Shown here one piece after another: positions 31,534 to 39,089 of a stretch of 64,000 bases of DNA (position 1 is its first letter; each line of letters opens with the position of its first letter). The translations under genes and the position numbers were made by a program. The stretch comes from CAZDDI01 sp964504195 (GTDB lineage Bacteria > Chloroflexota > Anaerolineae > B4-G1 > SLSP01). The DNA is taken from assembly GCA_964504195.1 (NCBI GenBank), contig CAZDDI010000010.1, positions 39,204 through 103,203 of the forward strand. The letters are read 5' to 3'. The notes below the pieces were generated by a model. That model was given only the letters and a program-made list of their open reading frames with translations, ran no database searches and had not been told where the DNA came from.

Positions 31534-33486
31534 ATGATGCAACATAACCGCGATGTATATCTACAAGAAATGCCTTTGGAAGATGCTTGGGCGCGATTGC
31601 GCGTGGCGCTGGCTGAGGCCGGACGCGATGCACCGCTGGCGGGGGAGGAAGTACTACTGGCTGAGGCGCTCGGTCGCGTGACCGCCGCCCCGGTGTGGGC
31701 GTTGCTCTCATCGCCGCACTATCACGCCTGCGCAATGGACGGTTACGCCGTGCGCGCTGAAGACACGCACGGGGCGAGCGATGCACATCCCGCACGGTTG
31801 GCGCTGGAGTCGCAGGCTGCGCCGGTGGATACGGGCGACCCGCTGCCGTCCTGGGCTGATGCGGTGTTGATGGTGGAGCACGTTCAACAAGCCGGCGAGC
31901 ACATCCTGCTGCGCGCGCCGGCGGCGCGCTGGCAGCACGTCCGCGCGGTAGGCGAAGATATCGTCGCAACGGAGCTGCTGTTGCCCGCCAATCACCTGCT
32001 GCGCCCGGTGGATTTGGGCGCGGCGGCGGGCGCGGGTCACGCGCAGCTGCTGGTACGCCGCAAGCCCCGCGTCGCCATCATCCCCACCGGCGACGAGCTC
32101 ATCCCCCCCGGTCAACCGCCCCAGCCGGGCGAGATTGTGGAGTACAACAGCCTGATCCTCTCCGCGCAGGTGCGGGCGTGGGGCGGCGAACCGCTCTGCT
32201 GGCCCATCGTGCGCGATGACCTGGAAGCGCTGGTGGCAGCGGTAGCCGAAGCTGCGACCCAAGCCGATCTGGTGCTGGTGAATGCCGGCTCCTCTGCCGG
32301 ACGCGGCGATTTCACCTCGCGCATCGTCGAGCAGTTGGGGGAGTTGCTCGTGCATGGCATTAATGTGCGCCCCGGCCACCCGGTCGTCATCGGGATGATA
32401 GGGACAGAGCGTGTGCCGCTCATCGGCGTACCGGGCTATCCGGTCTCCGCCACGCTCACCGCCGAGCTGTTCGTCGAGCCGCTGCTGCGCCACTGGTTGG
32501 GGCTGCCCGCGCCGCAACGGCCCACGCTCGAAGCACACATCACCCGCAAACTACTCTCGCCCGCTGGCGATGAGGAGCTGGTGCGTGTGGTGGTGGGGCG
32601 GGTAGGCGAACGCACAATTGCCGCGCCGCTCTCGCGGGGCGCGGGCACGCTCACCTCGCTGGTGCGCGCCGATGGGCTGGTGCGTATCCCGCGCTTCTTG
32701 GAGGGCGTCAACGCAGGCGAACGGGTGACGGTTCACCTGTACCGTGCGCCGTATGAGATCGAGCACACGCTGCTAGCTATCGGCAGCCACGATTTGCTGC
32801 TCGATCTGCTGGCGCAGACGTTGGCGGAGGGCGCAGATCCGCGCCGCCTGGTGAGCGCGCACGCGGGCAGCCTGGGCGGACTCACGGCCCTGGCGCGCGG
32901 CGAGGCGCATCTGGCCGGTTCGCATTTGCTCGATCCGGAAACCGGCGAGTATAACCTATCTTACATCCGCCGGTATCTGCCGGAGACGCCGGTGCGCGTG
33001 GTGACGCTCACCCGCCGGGAGCAAGGGTTCATCGTGGCGCCCGGCAACCCGCAGAGGATTACTGGCCTCGCAGATTTGACCCGCCCGGACGTGGTCTACG
33101 TCAACCGGCAACGTGGCGCAGGCACGCGCGTGCTGCTCGATTACGGGCTGGCGCAAGCTGGCATCACGGCAGAACAGGTGCAAGGCTACACCCGTGAAGA
33201 AGTGACGCATCTGGCGGTGGCAGCGGCGGTGGCGACCGGCCTGGCCGATTGTGGGCTAGGCATTCGCGGCGCGGCGGCGGCGTTAGGGCTGGATTTCGTG
33301 CCCTATACCTGGGAGCGTTACGATTTAATTATCCCGCGCGCGTATTGGGAGAGCAAGCTGCTCGCGCCATTGCGTGATGTACTACATTCGCCGGGCTTCC
33401 GGCAGGCGGCTGCGGCGCTGCCCGGCTACGATCCAACGGACATGGGCGACGAGATTGTTCCGAGACTCAGCAGATCACATATTTAA
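31534..33486 (+). CDS. moeA: Molybdopterin molybdenumtransferase MoeA fused to a periplasmic-binding-like domain
   Basis: The protein has 650 residues. Residues 1-~405 form MoeA: MDGYAVRAEDTHGA, VRAVGEDI, RVAIIPTGDEL and GLPAPQ-type C-terminal domain IV regions; NAGSSAGRGDFT is the molybdate/AMP-binding loop. From about 410 a LysR-like/PBP domain begins (LAIGSHDLLLDLLAQTLAEG; GSLGGLTALARGEAHLAGSH; YVNRQRGAGTRVLLDYGLAQ). This MoeA-PBP fusion is a known architecture in some bacteria and archaea. MoeA inserts molybdenum into adenylated molybdopterin; the appended domain probably senses or delivers the oxyanion. No other Mo-cofactor genes lie nearby. ATG 31537 is an equally plausible start (ATGATG). 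Confidence 0.9.
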   Translation: MMQHNRDVYLQEMPLEDAWARLRVALAEAGRDAPLAGEEVLLAEALGRVTAAPVWALLSSPHYHACAMDGYAVRAEDTHGASDAHPARLALESQAAPVDTGDPLPSWADAVLMVEHVQQAGEHILLRAPAARWQHVRAVGEDIVATELLLPANHLLRPVDLGAAAGAGHAQLLVRRKPRVAIIPTGDELIPPGQPPQPGEIVEYNSLILSAQVRAWGGEPLCWPIVRDDLEALVAAVAEAATQADLVLVNAGSSAGRGDFTSRIVEQLGELLVHGINVRPGHPVVIGMIGTERVPLIGVPGYPVSATLTAELFVEPLLRHWLGLPAPQRPTLEAHITRKLLSPAGDEELVRVVVGRVGERTIAAPLSRGAGTLTSLVRADGLVRIPRFLEGVNAGERVTVHLYRAPYEIEHTLLAIGSHDLLLDLLAQTLAEGADPRRLVSAHAGSLGGLTALARGEAHLAGSHLLDPETGEYNLSYIRRYLPETPVRVVTLTRREQGFIVAPGNPQRITGLADLTRPDVVYVNRQRGAGTRVLLDYGLAQAGITAEQVQGYTREEVTHLAVAAAVATGLADCGLGIRGAAAALGLDFVPYTWERYDLIIPRAYWESKLLAPLRDVLHSPGFRQAAAALPGYDPTDMGDEIVPRLSRSHI

Positions 33487-33510
33487 GCTCGCAGTATATT
33501 TTTGGCATAC

Positions 33511-33597
33511 CAGAAGCACGATAAATCGTGCTCTACAAGCAAATTCTACTAAGCCTGTAAGCATTCCGCTCTTTGTGAAACATGCTGTGTTTCACGG
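33511..33597. repeat. Two short palindromes in the moeA-33713 gap
   Basis: AGCACGAT/ATCGTGCT (about 33512-33529) and GTGAAACA/TGTTTCAC (about 33577-33597) lie in the 226-bp gap. No T tract follows either one. I see no other feature in the gap. Confidence 0.45.
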
Positions 33598-33712
33598 ATC
33601 ACGCATTTAGTACCTGTTCCAAACTTCCGCTGTCAATCGCGTCTTTCAAGATCCGATGCTGGTTTGGATAGGTTCAACTAGATTTTTAGTATCATAACGA
33701 AAGGCTGTTATT

Positions 33713-34555
33713 GTGAAGCGCAAGCATAAGCTCATCCTGATAATTTTTGGAGCGGTGAATTTACTGTTCTTCTGTGGACTCGGCGGCGCCGCATGGTGGC
33801 TAACCCGTTCCCCCACGCCGGCTGTAACGCTGATCGCTATGCAGCCGCTTTCATCGGCTACGCCGACCCTCATCTTCCAATGGACGGCGACGCCCACGCT
33901 CACACCCTTACCGGAAATCGAAGGCCGGCCCACGCGTACCCCCACACCCACGCGCACACCGTTTCCTACCCGGATCCCCAATACGGCGACGCCTACACCA
34001 ACCGTGGTCTCCGAACCTATCCTATTACAGAACGCCAATTTCGATGTACTGATGCTTAACAATATTCCTGGCTGGGAATGGGACGCCACAATCAATTACA
34101 TCCCTGGTCGAGAATATGATCCGGTCACATCTTACGCCGAACCCATGTTTATGCCGGCGGACGACCCGATGCGCCGCATTCAAGGGAGCACATTAAAAAT
34201 CGAGACTGTGCGTTGGCTCAAGTTCCAGACCTGGATCCACCAAACCATCACCGTGCCTACGGGCAGCCTGGTCACTTTCCAGATCAAGGCGGGTGCTTTT
34301 TCCTCCATAGATTCCATCATGGTCAAGGCCGGAGTTGATCCTAACGGCAACGGGAACTGTGAACGCGCACGCTGGGGGGAGGAGCTATCTATCAATCAGG
34401 ATAGCGGTGTGGTCACGCTAAGTTCGCCGCGCCTAACAGTAGGGGCAGAAGGACGCATCACGGTCTGTTTTTTTGCCGAACCACGCTATCCTGACGTGAA
34501 CAATGCGGCGTTTTTCGATGTAGCTGAACTGAAAGTTATTCTACCACCGCCCTGA
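33713..34555 (+). CDS. Membrane-anchored extracytoplasmic protein with Pro/Thr linker and beta-sandwich-like domain
   Basis: The protein has 280 residues with a GTG start (AACGAAAGGCTGTTATT upstream). A basic N-terminus and one helix (LILIIFGAVNLLFFCGLGGA) may be a signal anchor. A Thr/Pro-rich linker follows (about 35-100, with PTRTPTPTRTPFPTRIPNTA), then a ~175-residue domain (LLQNANFDVLMLNNIPGWEW to FDVAELKVILPP) resembling carbohydrate-binding jelly-roll modules. No catalytic motif is visible. It likely sits on the outer face of the membrane. It is followed directly by the FAD oxidoreductase, whose frame would overlap by one base, so they are probably co-transcribed. Confidence 0.65.
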   Translation: MKRKHKLILIIFGAVNLLFFCGLGGAAWWLTRSPTPAVTLIAMQPLSSATPTLIFQWTATPTLTPLPEIEGRPTRTPTPTRTPFPTRIPNTATPTPTVVSEPILLQNANFDVLMLNNIPGWEWDATINYIPGREYDPVTSYAEPMFMPADDPMRRIQGSTLKIETVRWLKFQTWIHQTITVPTGSLVTFQIKAGAFSSIDSIMVKAGVDPNGNGNCERARWGEELSINQDSGVVTLSSPRLTVGAEGRITVCFFAEPRYPDVNNAAFFDVAELKVILPPP

Positions 34556-34578
34556 TGGCGGCAAACAAAGGAGCTACT

Positions 34579-35652
34579 ATGCACACCAAGAGTATACCTG
34601 TTGCGTGCGATGTGGTCGTCGTAGGAGCCGGGCTTGCCGGAGCGCTGATAGCACGCCGGCTGGCAGAAGAAAATGTGAGCGTCGCGGTACTGGAAGCAGA
34701 TACGCCGGCCAGGGGGGCCACTGCGCGCGGGCTGGGACTGGCCCTCTTAGGCACACCAGAACCCTATGCCCGGCTCGTCGAGCGGCTGGGCGCAACGGCA
34801 GCCCGCGACTTATGGGCATTGACGCGCGAGAATCTCAACCTGCTCACTGCAACCGCCGAGCGCCTGGAGCAACCAGTCGCAACAGTGGGCAGTCTGCGTA
34901 TCACAGATAGCAGTGCTGAGGCGACGCTGGTGCAGCAAAGTGCTATGCTGCTGGCTGAGGCTGGATTCGATGCTACACTGGAAGACGCCACCGACCTGGG
35001 GTTTTTAATCGGCGTACAAACGGCAGGCGATCTGGCCTTCGATCCGCCCGCGCTCACCCACGCGCTGCTCAATCATCCGGGGGTGGTAGTGCAATCCCAC
35101 ACTACCGTGCAACAAATCATCCCCCGTGAAGACGATTTGGAGATTTGGGCGCGCAAACACTTCATTCGCACCAAAGCGGTCGTGCTGACGGCAGGAGCAC
35201 ATGTAGTGCATCTCAATCCGGGACTGAGCGCGCAGCTCGTGCCGCTGATGGTGCATAGTGCGGCTATGCCGGCGGCGGAAAACCTGGCTACACCGTTGGT
35301 ATTGCACGATGGACAGGTCATCGCTTACGCACAGAATGCAACGTGGCAGTTGAACGCCTGGACGCCCGCCCCTGACGTAGAAGCCTGGACGCTGCTCAGT
35401 GAGACGGCACAACAGCTTGCCCCAGATGCGCAGCTACACCGCCGGGATACTACATGGGTGGCGTATAGCCGCGATGGATTGCCCATTGTGGGCGAGCTAC
35501 CCAGATTACCGCGCGTCTACACGCTCAGCGGATTAGGGCCATGGGGCTGGAGCTGGATCTTCACAGCGGCGGAACACCTGCTAGCGCTCATGCTACACGA
35601 TACCCCACCCACATCCTACTTCGCGCCGAAGCGGTTCACCGAAGGGAAATAA
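34579..35652 (+). CDS. FAD-dependent oxidoreductase of the DAO/GlpO/ThiO superfamily
   Basis: The protein has 357 residues from ATG 34579, preferred because AAAGGAGC lies 6 nt upstream; ATG 34555 has no site. The Rossmann dinucleotide motif VVVVGAGLAGALIARRLAEE is followed by AVLEADTPARGATARG, the usual position of the flavin-contacting residues. The C-terminal FAD motif is GLGPWGWSWIFTAAEHLLAL. The protein resembles glycine/D-amino-acid oxidase-like enzymes. Substrate cannot be deduced. It sits between a surface protein and a two-component pair, giving no functional clue. Confidence 0.85.
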   Translation: MHTKSIPVACDVVVVGAGLAGALIARRLAEENVSVAVLEADTPARGATARGLGLALLGTPEPYARLVERLGATAARDLWALTRENLNLLTATAERLEQPVATVGSLRITDSSAEATLVQQSAMLLAEAGFDATLEDATDLGFLIGVQTAGDLAFDPPALTHALLNHPGVVVQSHTTVQQIIPREDDLEIWARKHFIRTKAVVLTAGAHVVHLNPGLSAQLVPLMVHSAAMPAAENLATPLVLHDGQVIAYAQNATWQLNAWTPAPDVEAWTLLSETAQQLAPDAQLHRRDTTWVAYSRDGLPIVGELPRLPRVYTLSGLGPWGWSWIFTAAEHLLALMLHDTPPTSYFAPKRFTEGK

Positions 35653-35786
35653 CTTTGTACCTCCGGGGGATTTGTGCTATACTAAAGATGGTATTGCAAA
35701 ATTCGCAGTACAATAGCAAAAGCATTCCCGACATACCATCCTGATCCGCGCTCCGAGCGCACCAAACTATGCAGAAGGAGTGAAGC

Positions 35787-36494
35787 GTGTCAACCGAACC
35801 AGCCAGCATCCCGCAAATAATTCGAGTCGTCATTGTAGACGATCACCCATTCTTCCGGCAGGGATTGCGCGACGTGTTGAGCGCCGAACCCGATATTGAT
35901 GTCATTGGCGAAGCCGAAAATGGCGATGATGCGGCCATCCTGCTACCTAAATTAAATCCGCACGTCACGTTAATGGATGTGAACCTGCCCGGCAGCAACG
36001 GTCTTCAGGTAACGCAGAAAGTCAAGTCCCGTTGCCCCCATATTAACTTCATCATCCTCACAGCCTACGATGACGAAGAGCAAATCTATCACGCGGTACG
36101 CATCGGAGCTTCGGCCTATTTTGCCAAAGACGTGTCCCCAGAACAACTTATCGAGACGATCCGTACAGTGGCCGCCGGTTATTATGTGATTGCCGGGCAT
36201 CGAATGGCACAGGAGGAAGCGGAGCAATGGCTGCTAGACGGCTACCGGCGCTACGGCGTGAAACCCGAAGACATCGCCTTTTCGCCGCTTAGCACGCGCG
36301 AGATGGAGATTTTGGAGCTCATCATTGAAGGGTTGAGCAATAAAGAAATCGCCTTCAAGCTAGGCATCAGCCAGCAAACTGTCAAAAATCATGTTACTTC
36401 GATTCTCTCCAAACTAAATCTATCCGATCGCACGCAGGCTGCCATCTACGCCCTCCGGCGCGGCTGGGTGCGATTGCCTACTGCGCACGAATAA
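35787..36494 (+). CDS. NarL/LuxR-family response regulator
   Basis: The protein has 235 residues with GTG start 35787 and GAAGGAGTG upstream. Receiver domain: VIVDDHPFF acidic pocket (D18-D19), phosphoacceptor D64 in LMDVNLPG, the conserved Lys in AKDVSPEQL. A C-terminal HTH follows (LSTREMEILELIIEGLSNKE, then ISQQTVKNHVTSIL). A ~25-residue linker contains an extra helical piece. It forms a two-component pair with the kinase 46 nt downstream. Confidence 0.94.
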   Translation: MSTEPASIPQIIRVVIVDDHPFFRQGLRDVLSAEPDIDVIGEAENGDDAAILLPKLNPHVTLMDVNLPGSNGLQVTQKVKSRCPHINFIILTAYDDEEQIYHAVRIGASAYFAKDVSPEQLIETIRTVAAGYYVIAGHRMAQEEAEQWLLDGYRRYGVKPEDIAFSPLSTREMEILELIIEGLSNKEIAFKLGISQQTVKNHVTSILSKLNLSDRTQAAIYALRRGWVRLPTAHE

Positions 36495-36540
36495 ACCCGT
36501 CCGAATTCGAATTCAACTCTATGTCTAAGAGGAGCTAACC

Positions 36541-37593
36541 ATGACCGACACCGCCTGGCAAGAATTCATCGAAACGACTCGGAAAAACTATGAGCAAGTC
36601 CAACGCGAACTCAAAGAGGTAGATATGTTGATCCAACAAACCACCTCGGAAGTGGATCGGTTGACACAACAAAACGCCAAATCCGTCGCTCGCGTGCGCC
36701 AAATGGAAGCGCAATTTGACACACTACCCCGCGAGGACATCAAAGGCGCGTATGTCTCAATGATCGAGAACCAACAGCGCTTGTTCACAATGCGGGGGCA
36801 GCTGGAAAAGTTGCAGAGTGACCAGAGAAATCTCACCCGCCTATCCGAAACCCATCAAGTTTTACTGAATTCCTTCGCCCCACAAGAAGCTGATCTCGTT
36901 GAAGAAGGGTACGAGCCACCATCACAGCAAGCCTTGGTCATCAACATTATTGAGGCCCAAGAGCGCGAACGGTTAAGACTCTCGCGCCAGATGCACGATG
37001 GGCCAGCGCAGGCACTTACCAATCTGGTCATCCAGGCAGAAATTTGCGAGCGCCTTTTTGACCGGGACCCGACCCGCGCCAAAGTGGAACTGGCCGAACT
37101 CAAAGACAACGTCTCCAGCACCTTCCACAAGGTCAAAGGGTTCATTTTTGAGCTTCGCCCCATGATGTTGGATGATTTAGGGCTAGTGCCCACAATGAAG
37201 CGCTATGTGGATGGGCTTTCGGAAAGCGGATTCAGCGGCGTGATGCTCACCGTCACCGGCAAAGAGCAGCGTTTGGCGCGACACAAAGAAGTGACCTTGT
37301 TCCGCGTGACACAAGAGCTAATCCATCTGGCGCGTGAGTACAGCCACGCTTCCAATATCAAAATTATGCTGGATATGGGCGAAGAACAAGTACGTGTGAT
37401 ACTGGAAGACAACGGCAATGGTTTCGACCTGGATCCAGAACTCTCCTCGCCTGAGGCGACGCGGCTAGGGTTGAATACGCTACGTGAGCGGCTGGAAATG
37501 CTAAAGGGCACCTTCATCTGCGAGACTTCACTGGGCCAAGGATTGCGCATCACCTTCACCCTGCCTGCCGATGAGGAAATCGAAATCCAGTAG
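36541..37593 (+). CDS. Soluble DegS-type histidine kinase
   Basis: The protein has 350 residues and no membrane helix. Residues 1-~115 form a long coiled coil (EQVQRELKEVDMLIQQTTSE). The HisKA_3 phosphoacceptor is H152 in LSRQMHDGPAQAL. The catalytic domain has LEDNGNGFDLDPE and LGLNTLRERLEMLKG. The soluble coiled-coil layout matches DegS, a cytosolic kinase. The regulator gene comes first, 46 nt upstream, so they form a pair. The N-box is weak (ELIHLAREYSHAS), which may reduce kinase activity in favour of phosphatase activity. Confidence 0.9.
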   Translation: MTDTAWQEFIETTRKNYEQVQRELKEVDMLIQQTTSEVDRLTQQNAKSVARVRQMEAQFDTLPREDIKGAYVSMIENQQRLFTMRGQLEKLQSDQRNLTRLSETHQVLLNSFAPQEADLVEEGYEPPSQQALVINIIEAQERERLRLSRQMHDGPAQALTNLVIQAEICERLFDRDPTRAKVELAELKDNVSSTFHKVKGFIFELRPMMLDDLGLVPTMKRYVDGLSESGFSGVMLTVTGKEQRLARHKEVTLFRVTQELIHLAREYSHASNIKIMLDMGEEQVRVILEDNGNGFDLDPELSSPEATRLGLNTLRERLEMLKGTFICETSLGQGLRITFTLPADEEIEIQ

Positions 37594-37597
37594 TGGC

Positions 37598-37626
37598 TTG
37601 ACAAGCTTTCTAAAAACGCATACAAT
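37598..37626 (+). promoter_or_regulatory. Strong sigma70-like promoter upstream of the release-factor-like gene
   Basis: A perfect TTGACA and TACAAT are separated by 17 nt, 4 nt after the kinase stop. The predicted leader is about 275 nt, unusually long for this window. Confidence 0.85.
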
Positions 37627-37743
37627 GAAAGTGTAACCTTACGGAGATAGCGTACACGGTAACTTCGTGAGCAAATATGTAACAACTTGGGGTGCAGGTA
37701 CAGCGTATGCGAAACAACACCTTTCATGTTACCAACTATCAGA

Positions 37744-37774
37744 CAACTGCGGGTCAATTTTGTGACCCGCAGTT
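37744..37774 (+). promoter_or_regulatory. Perfect 13-bp hairpin in a long 5' leader
   Basis: CAACTGCGGGTCA and TGACCCGCAGTTG enclose ATTTTG. No T tract follows, so it is not a simple terminator. It lies in the middle of the ~275-nt leader of the gene at 37909. The rest of the 315-bp gap holds only the promoter and, at about 37810, an AAGGAGG-like sequence not close to a start. Confidence 0.6.
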
Positions 37775-37908
37775 GTGTATCTAACCACATTTCACATCCC
37801 GCCAGGGAGAAAGGAGGCTTATCCCAAACATTGACCGTACATCTTCCGTTACACTTGAGCTTTTTGTATGGAGCTCACCATCAAATCCATTGGGAGAAAG
37901 GATGAACT

Positions 37909-39012
37909 ATGTTCGATCAAAAAGTGCTGCGAGAACTGGCTACCACTGTTACCGCCGGGCCTATCCTAAGCATTTACCTCAATGTTGACCCCCTGCAACG
38001 CAATGCTGATGAGTACCGACTCACCTTACGCGAAATGCTCAAGCAAGTGGAGGGCGAAGCCGATTCCGCAGACATCGAAGCGGTTAAGCGGTATTTGGAT
38101 TTGGAATATGATTGGGCGGGACGCGGACTCGTGCTCTTTTCTCGCCAGGCTGAACGACTATGGCACGCTTTCGCGCTCTCAGTTCCCGTGCGTTCCGGCA
38201 TCACTGTAGCCAAGAAACCCTACATTTCACCGCTGGTTGAACTAGAAGGACTGTACGGGCGCTATGGCGTCATTCAGGTGGATCAACAGGGGGCACGTTT
38301 CTTCTTATTCCACCTGGGTGAATTGATCGCTCAAGAAGGGGTTATGGGTGAAGGCGTCCGGCGGACGCGCAAGGGACGCGGTTCTTCAATGGTGGGGATG
38401 CGCGGCGGGGCACCGGCTTCTGGGCGCAAGGAAGCCGAACTGGTACAGCGCAATCAACGGGAAATCGCCGAAGCCGTCACCGGCTTTGTCCAACAACATC
38501 GCCCCCGCCGGTTGTTATTGGCCGGAGCCGAGCATACACTAGCGCAATTTCAGGAAGCGTTGCCCGCAACATTGCGCGAGAGCGTCGTTGCCACGTTCAG
38601 CGCAGATATGGATGCTAACGAAAACGAAATTCGTGATCACTCGCTGGCTCTGTTGCAACAGCTGGAAGAACAGCGCAAACAGACCCTGGTGGAGGCCGTC
38701 ATCACGGCGGCGGCGAAGGGACTGAATGGGGTAATTCGCCTGGACGATACGTTGACCGCCGCCTACGAGGGGCGTATCCAGGTGCTAGTGGTGGAGCGCG
38801 ACTTTCACCAGCCAGGCTATCAATGCAGCGGGTGTGGGGCCCTCACTACACAAGCTTTGCCAATGTGTCACTTCTGTGGCAAGTCTTTCACTGAAATCCC
38901 CGACGCGGCTGAAGCCGTGGTCGCGCAAGTGGTGGAGAAAGGCGGCACAGTAGAAGTGGTGGATAACAATATAATGGGTGAGGCTCACATCGGAGCCTTG
39001 CTACGCTACTAA
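37909..39012 (+). CDS. Bacterial archaeo-eukaryotic release-factor-like protein (baeRF family) with zinc ribbon
   Basis: The protein has 367 residues. The N-terminal domain (ILSIYLNVDPLQRNADEYRL) and middle domain (YGVIQVDQQGARFFLFHLGE) follow the layout of baeRF/eRF1 domains 2-3. The C-terminal part resembles the eRF1/L7Ae-like domain (GLNGVIRLDDTLTAAYEGRI, QVLVVERDF) with an inserted zinc ribbon CSGCG...CHFCG. In the loop where eRF1/Vms1 carry GGQ or GxxQ there is GMRGGAPASGRKEAE, so the catalytic Gln is not conserved in place. Such proteins are thought to act in ribosome rescue or peptidyl-tRNA hydrolysis. Strong promoter and long leader upstream; terminator directly after. Confidence 0.75.
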   Translation: MFDQKVLRELATTVTAGPILSIYLNVDPLQRNADEYRLTLREMLKQVEGEADSADIEAVKRYLDLEYDWAGRGLVLFSRQAERLWHAFALSVPVRSGITVAKKPYISPLVELEGLYGRYGVIQVDQQGARFFLFHLGELIAQEGVMGEGVRRTRKGRGSSMVGMRGGAPASGRKEAELVQRNQREIAEAVTGFVQQHRPRRLLLAGAEHTLAQFQEALPATLRESVVATFSADMDANENEIRDHSLALLQQLEEQRKQTLVEAVITAAAKGLNGVIRLDDTLTAAYEGRIQVLVVERDFHQPGYQCSGCGALTTQALPMCHFCGKSFTEIPDAAEAVVAQVVEKGGTVEVVDNNIMGEAHIGALLRY

Positions 39013-39023
39013 ACGACTATTCA

Positions 39024-39060
39024 CAAAAAGCGGGGAGACTCATCAGCTCCCCGCTTTTTG
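39024..39060. terminator. Bidirectional terminator between convergent genes
   Basis: AAAAAGCGGGGAG and CTCCCCGCTTTTT pair perfectly around a 9-nt loop. A/T tracts on both sides make it functional for the genes at 37909 (plus) and 39090 (minus). Confidence 0.93.
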
Positions 39061-39089
39061 CTTCCGGTTCATCCTCTTAAAAAGCCGTC

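Noticed and set aside
31534..33486. Split into separate moeA and molybdate-binding genes
   Set aside because: The frame is continuous without internal stop or start signal at the domain border, so it is a fusion.
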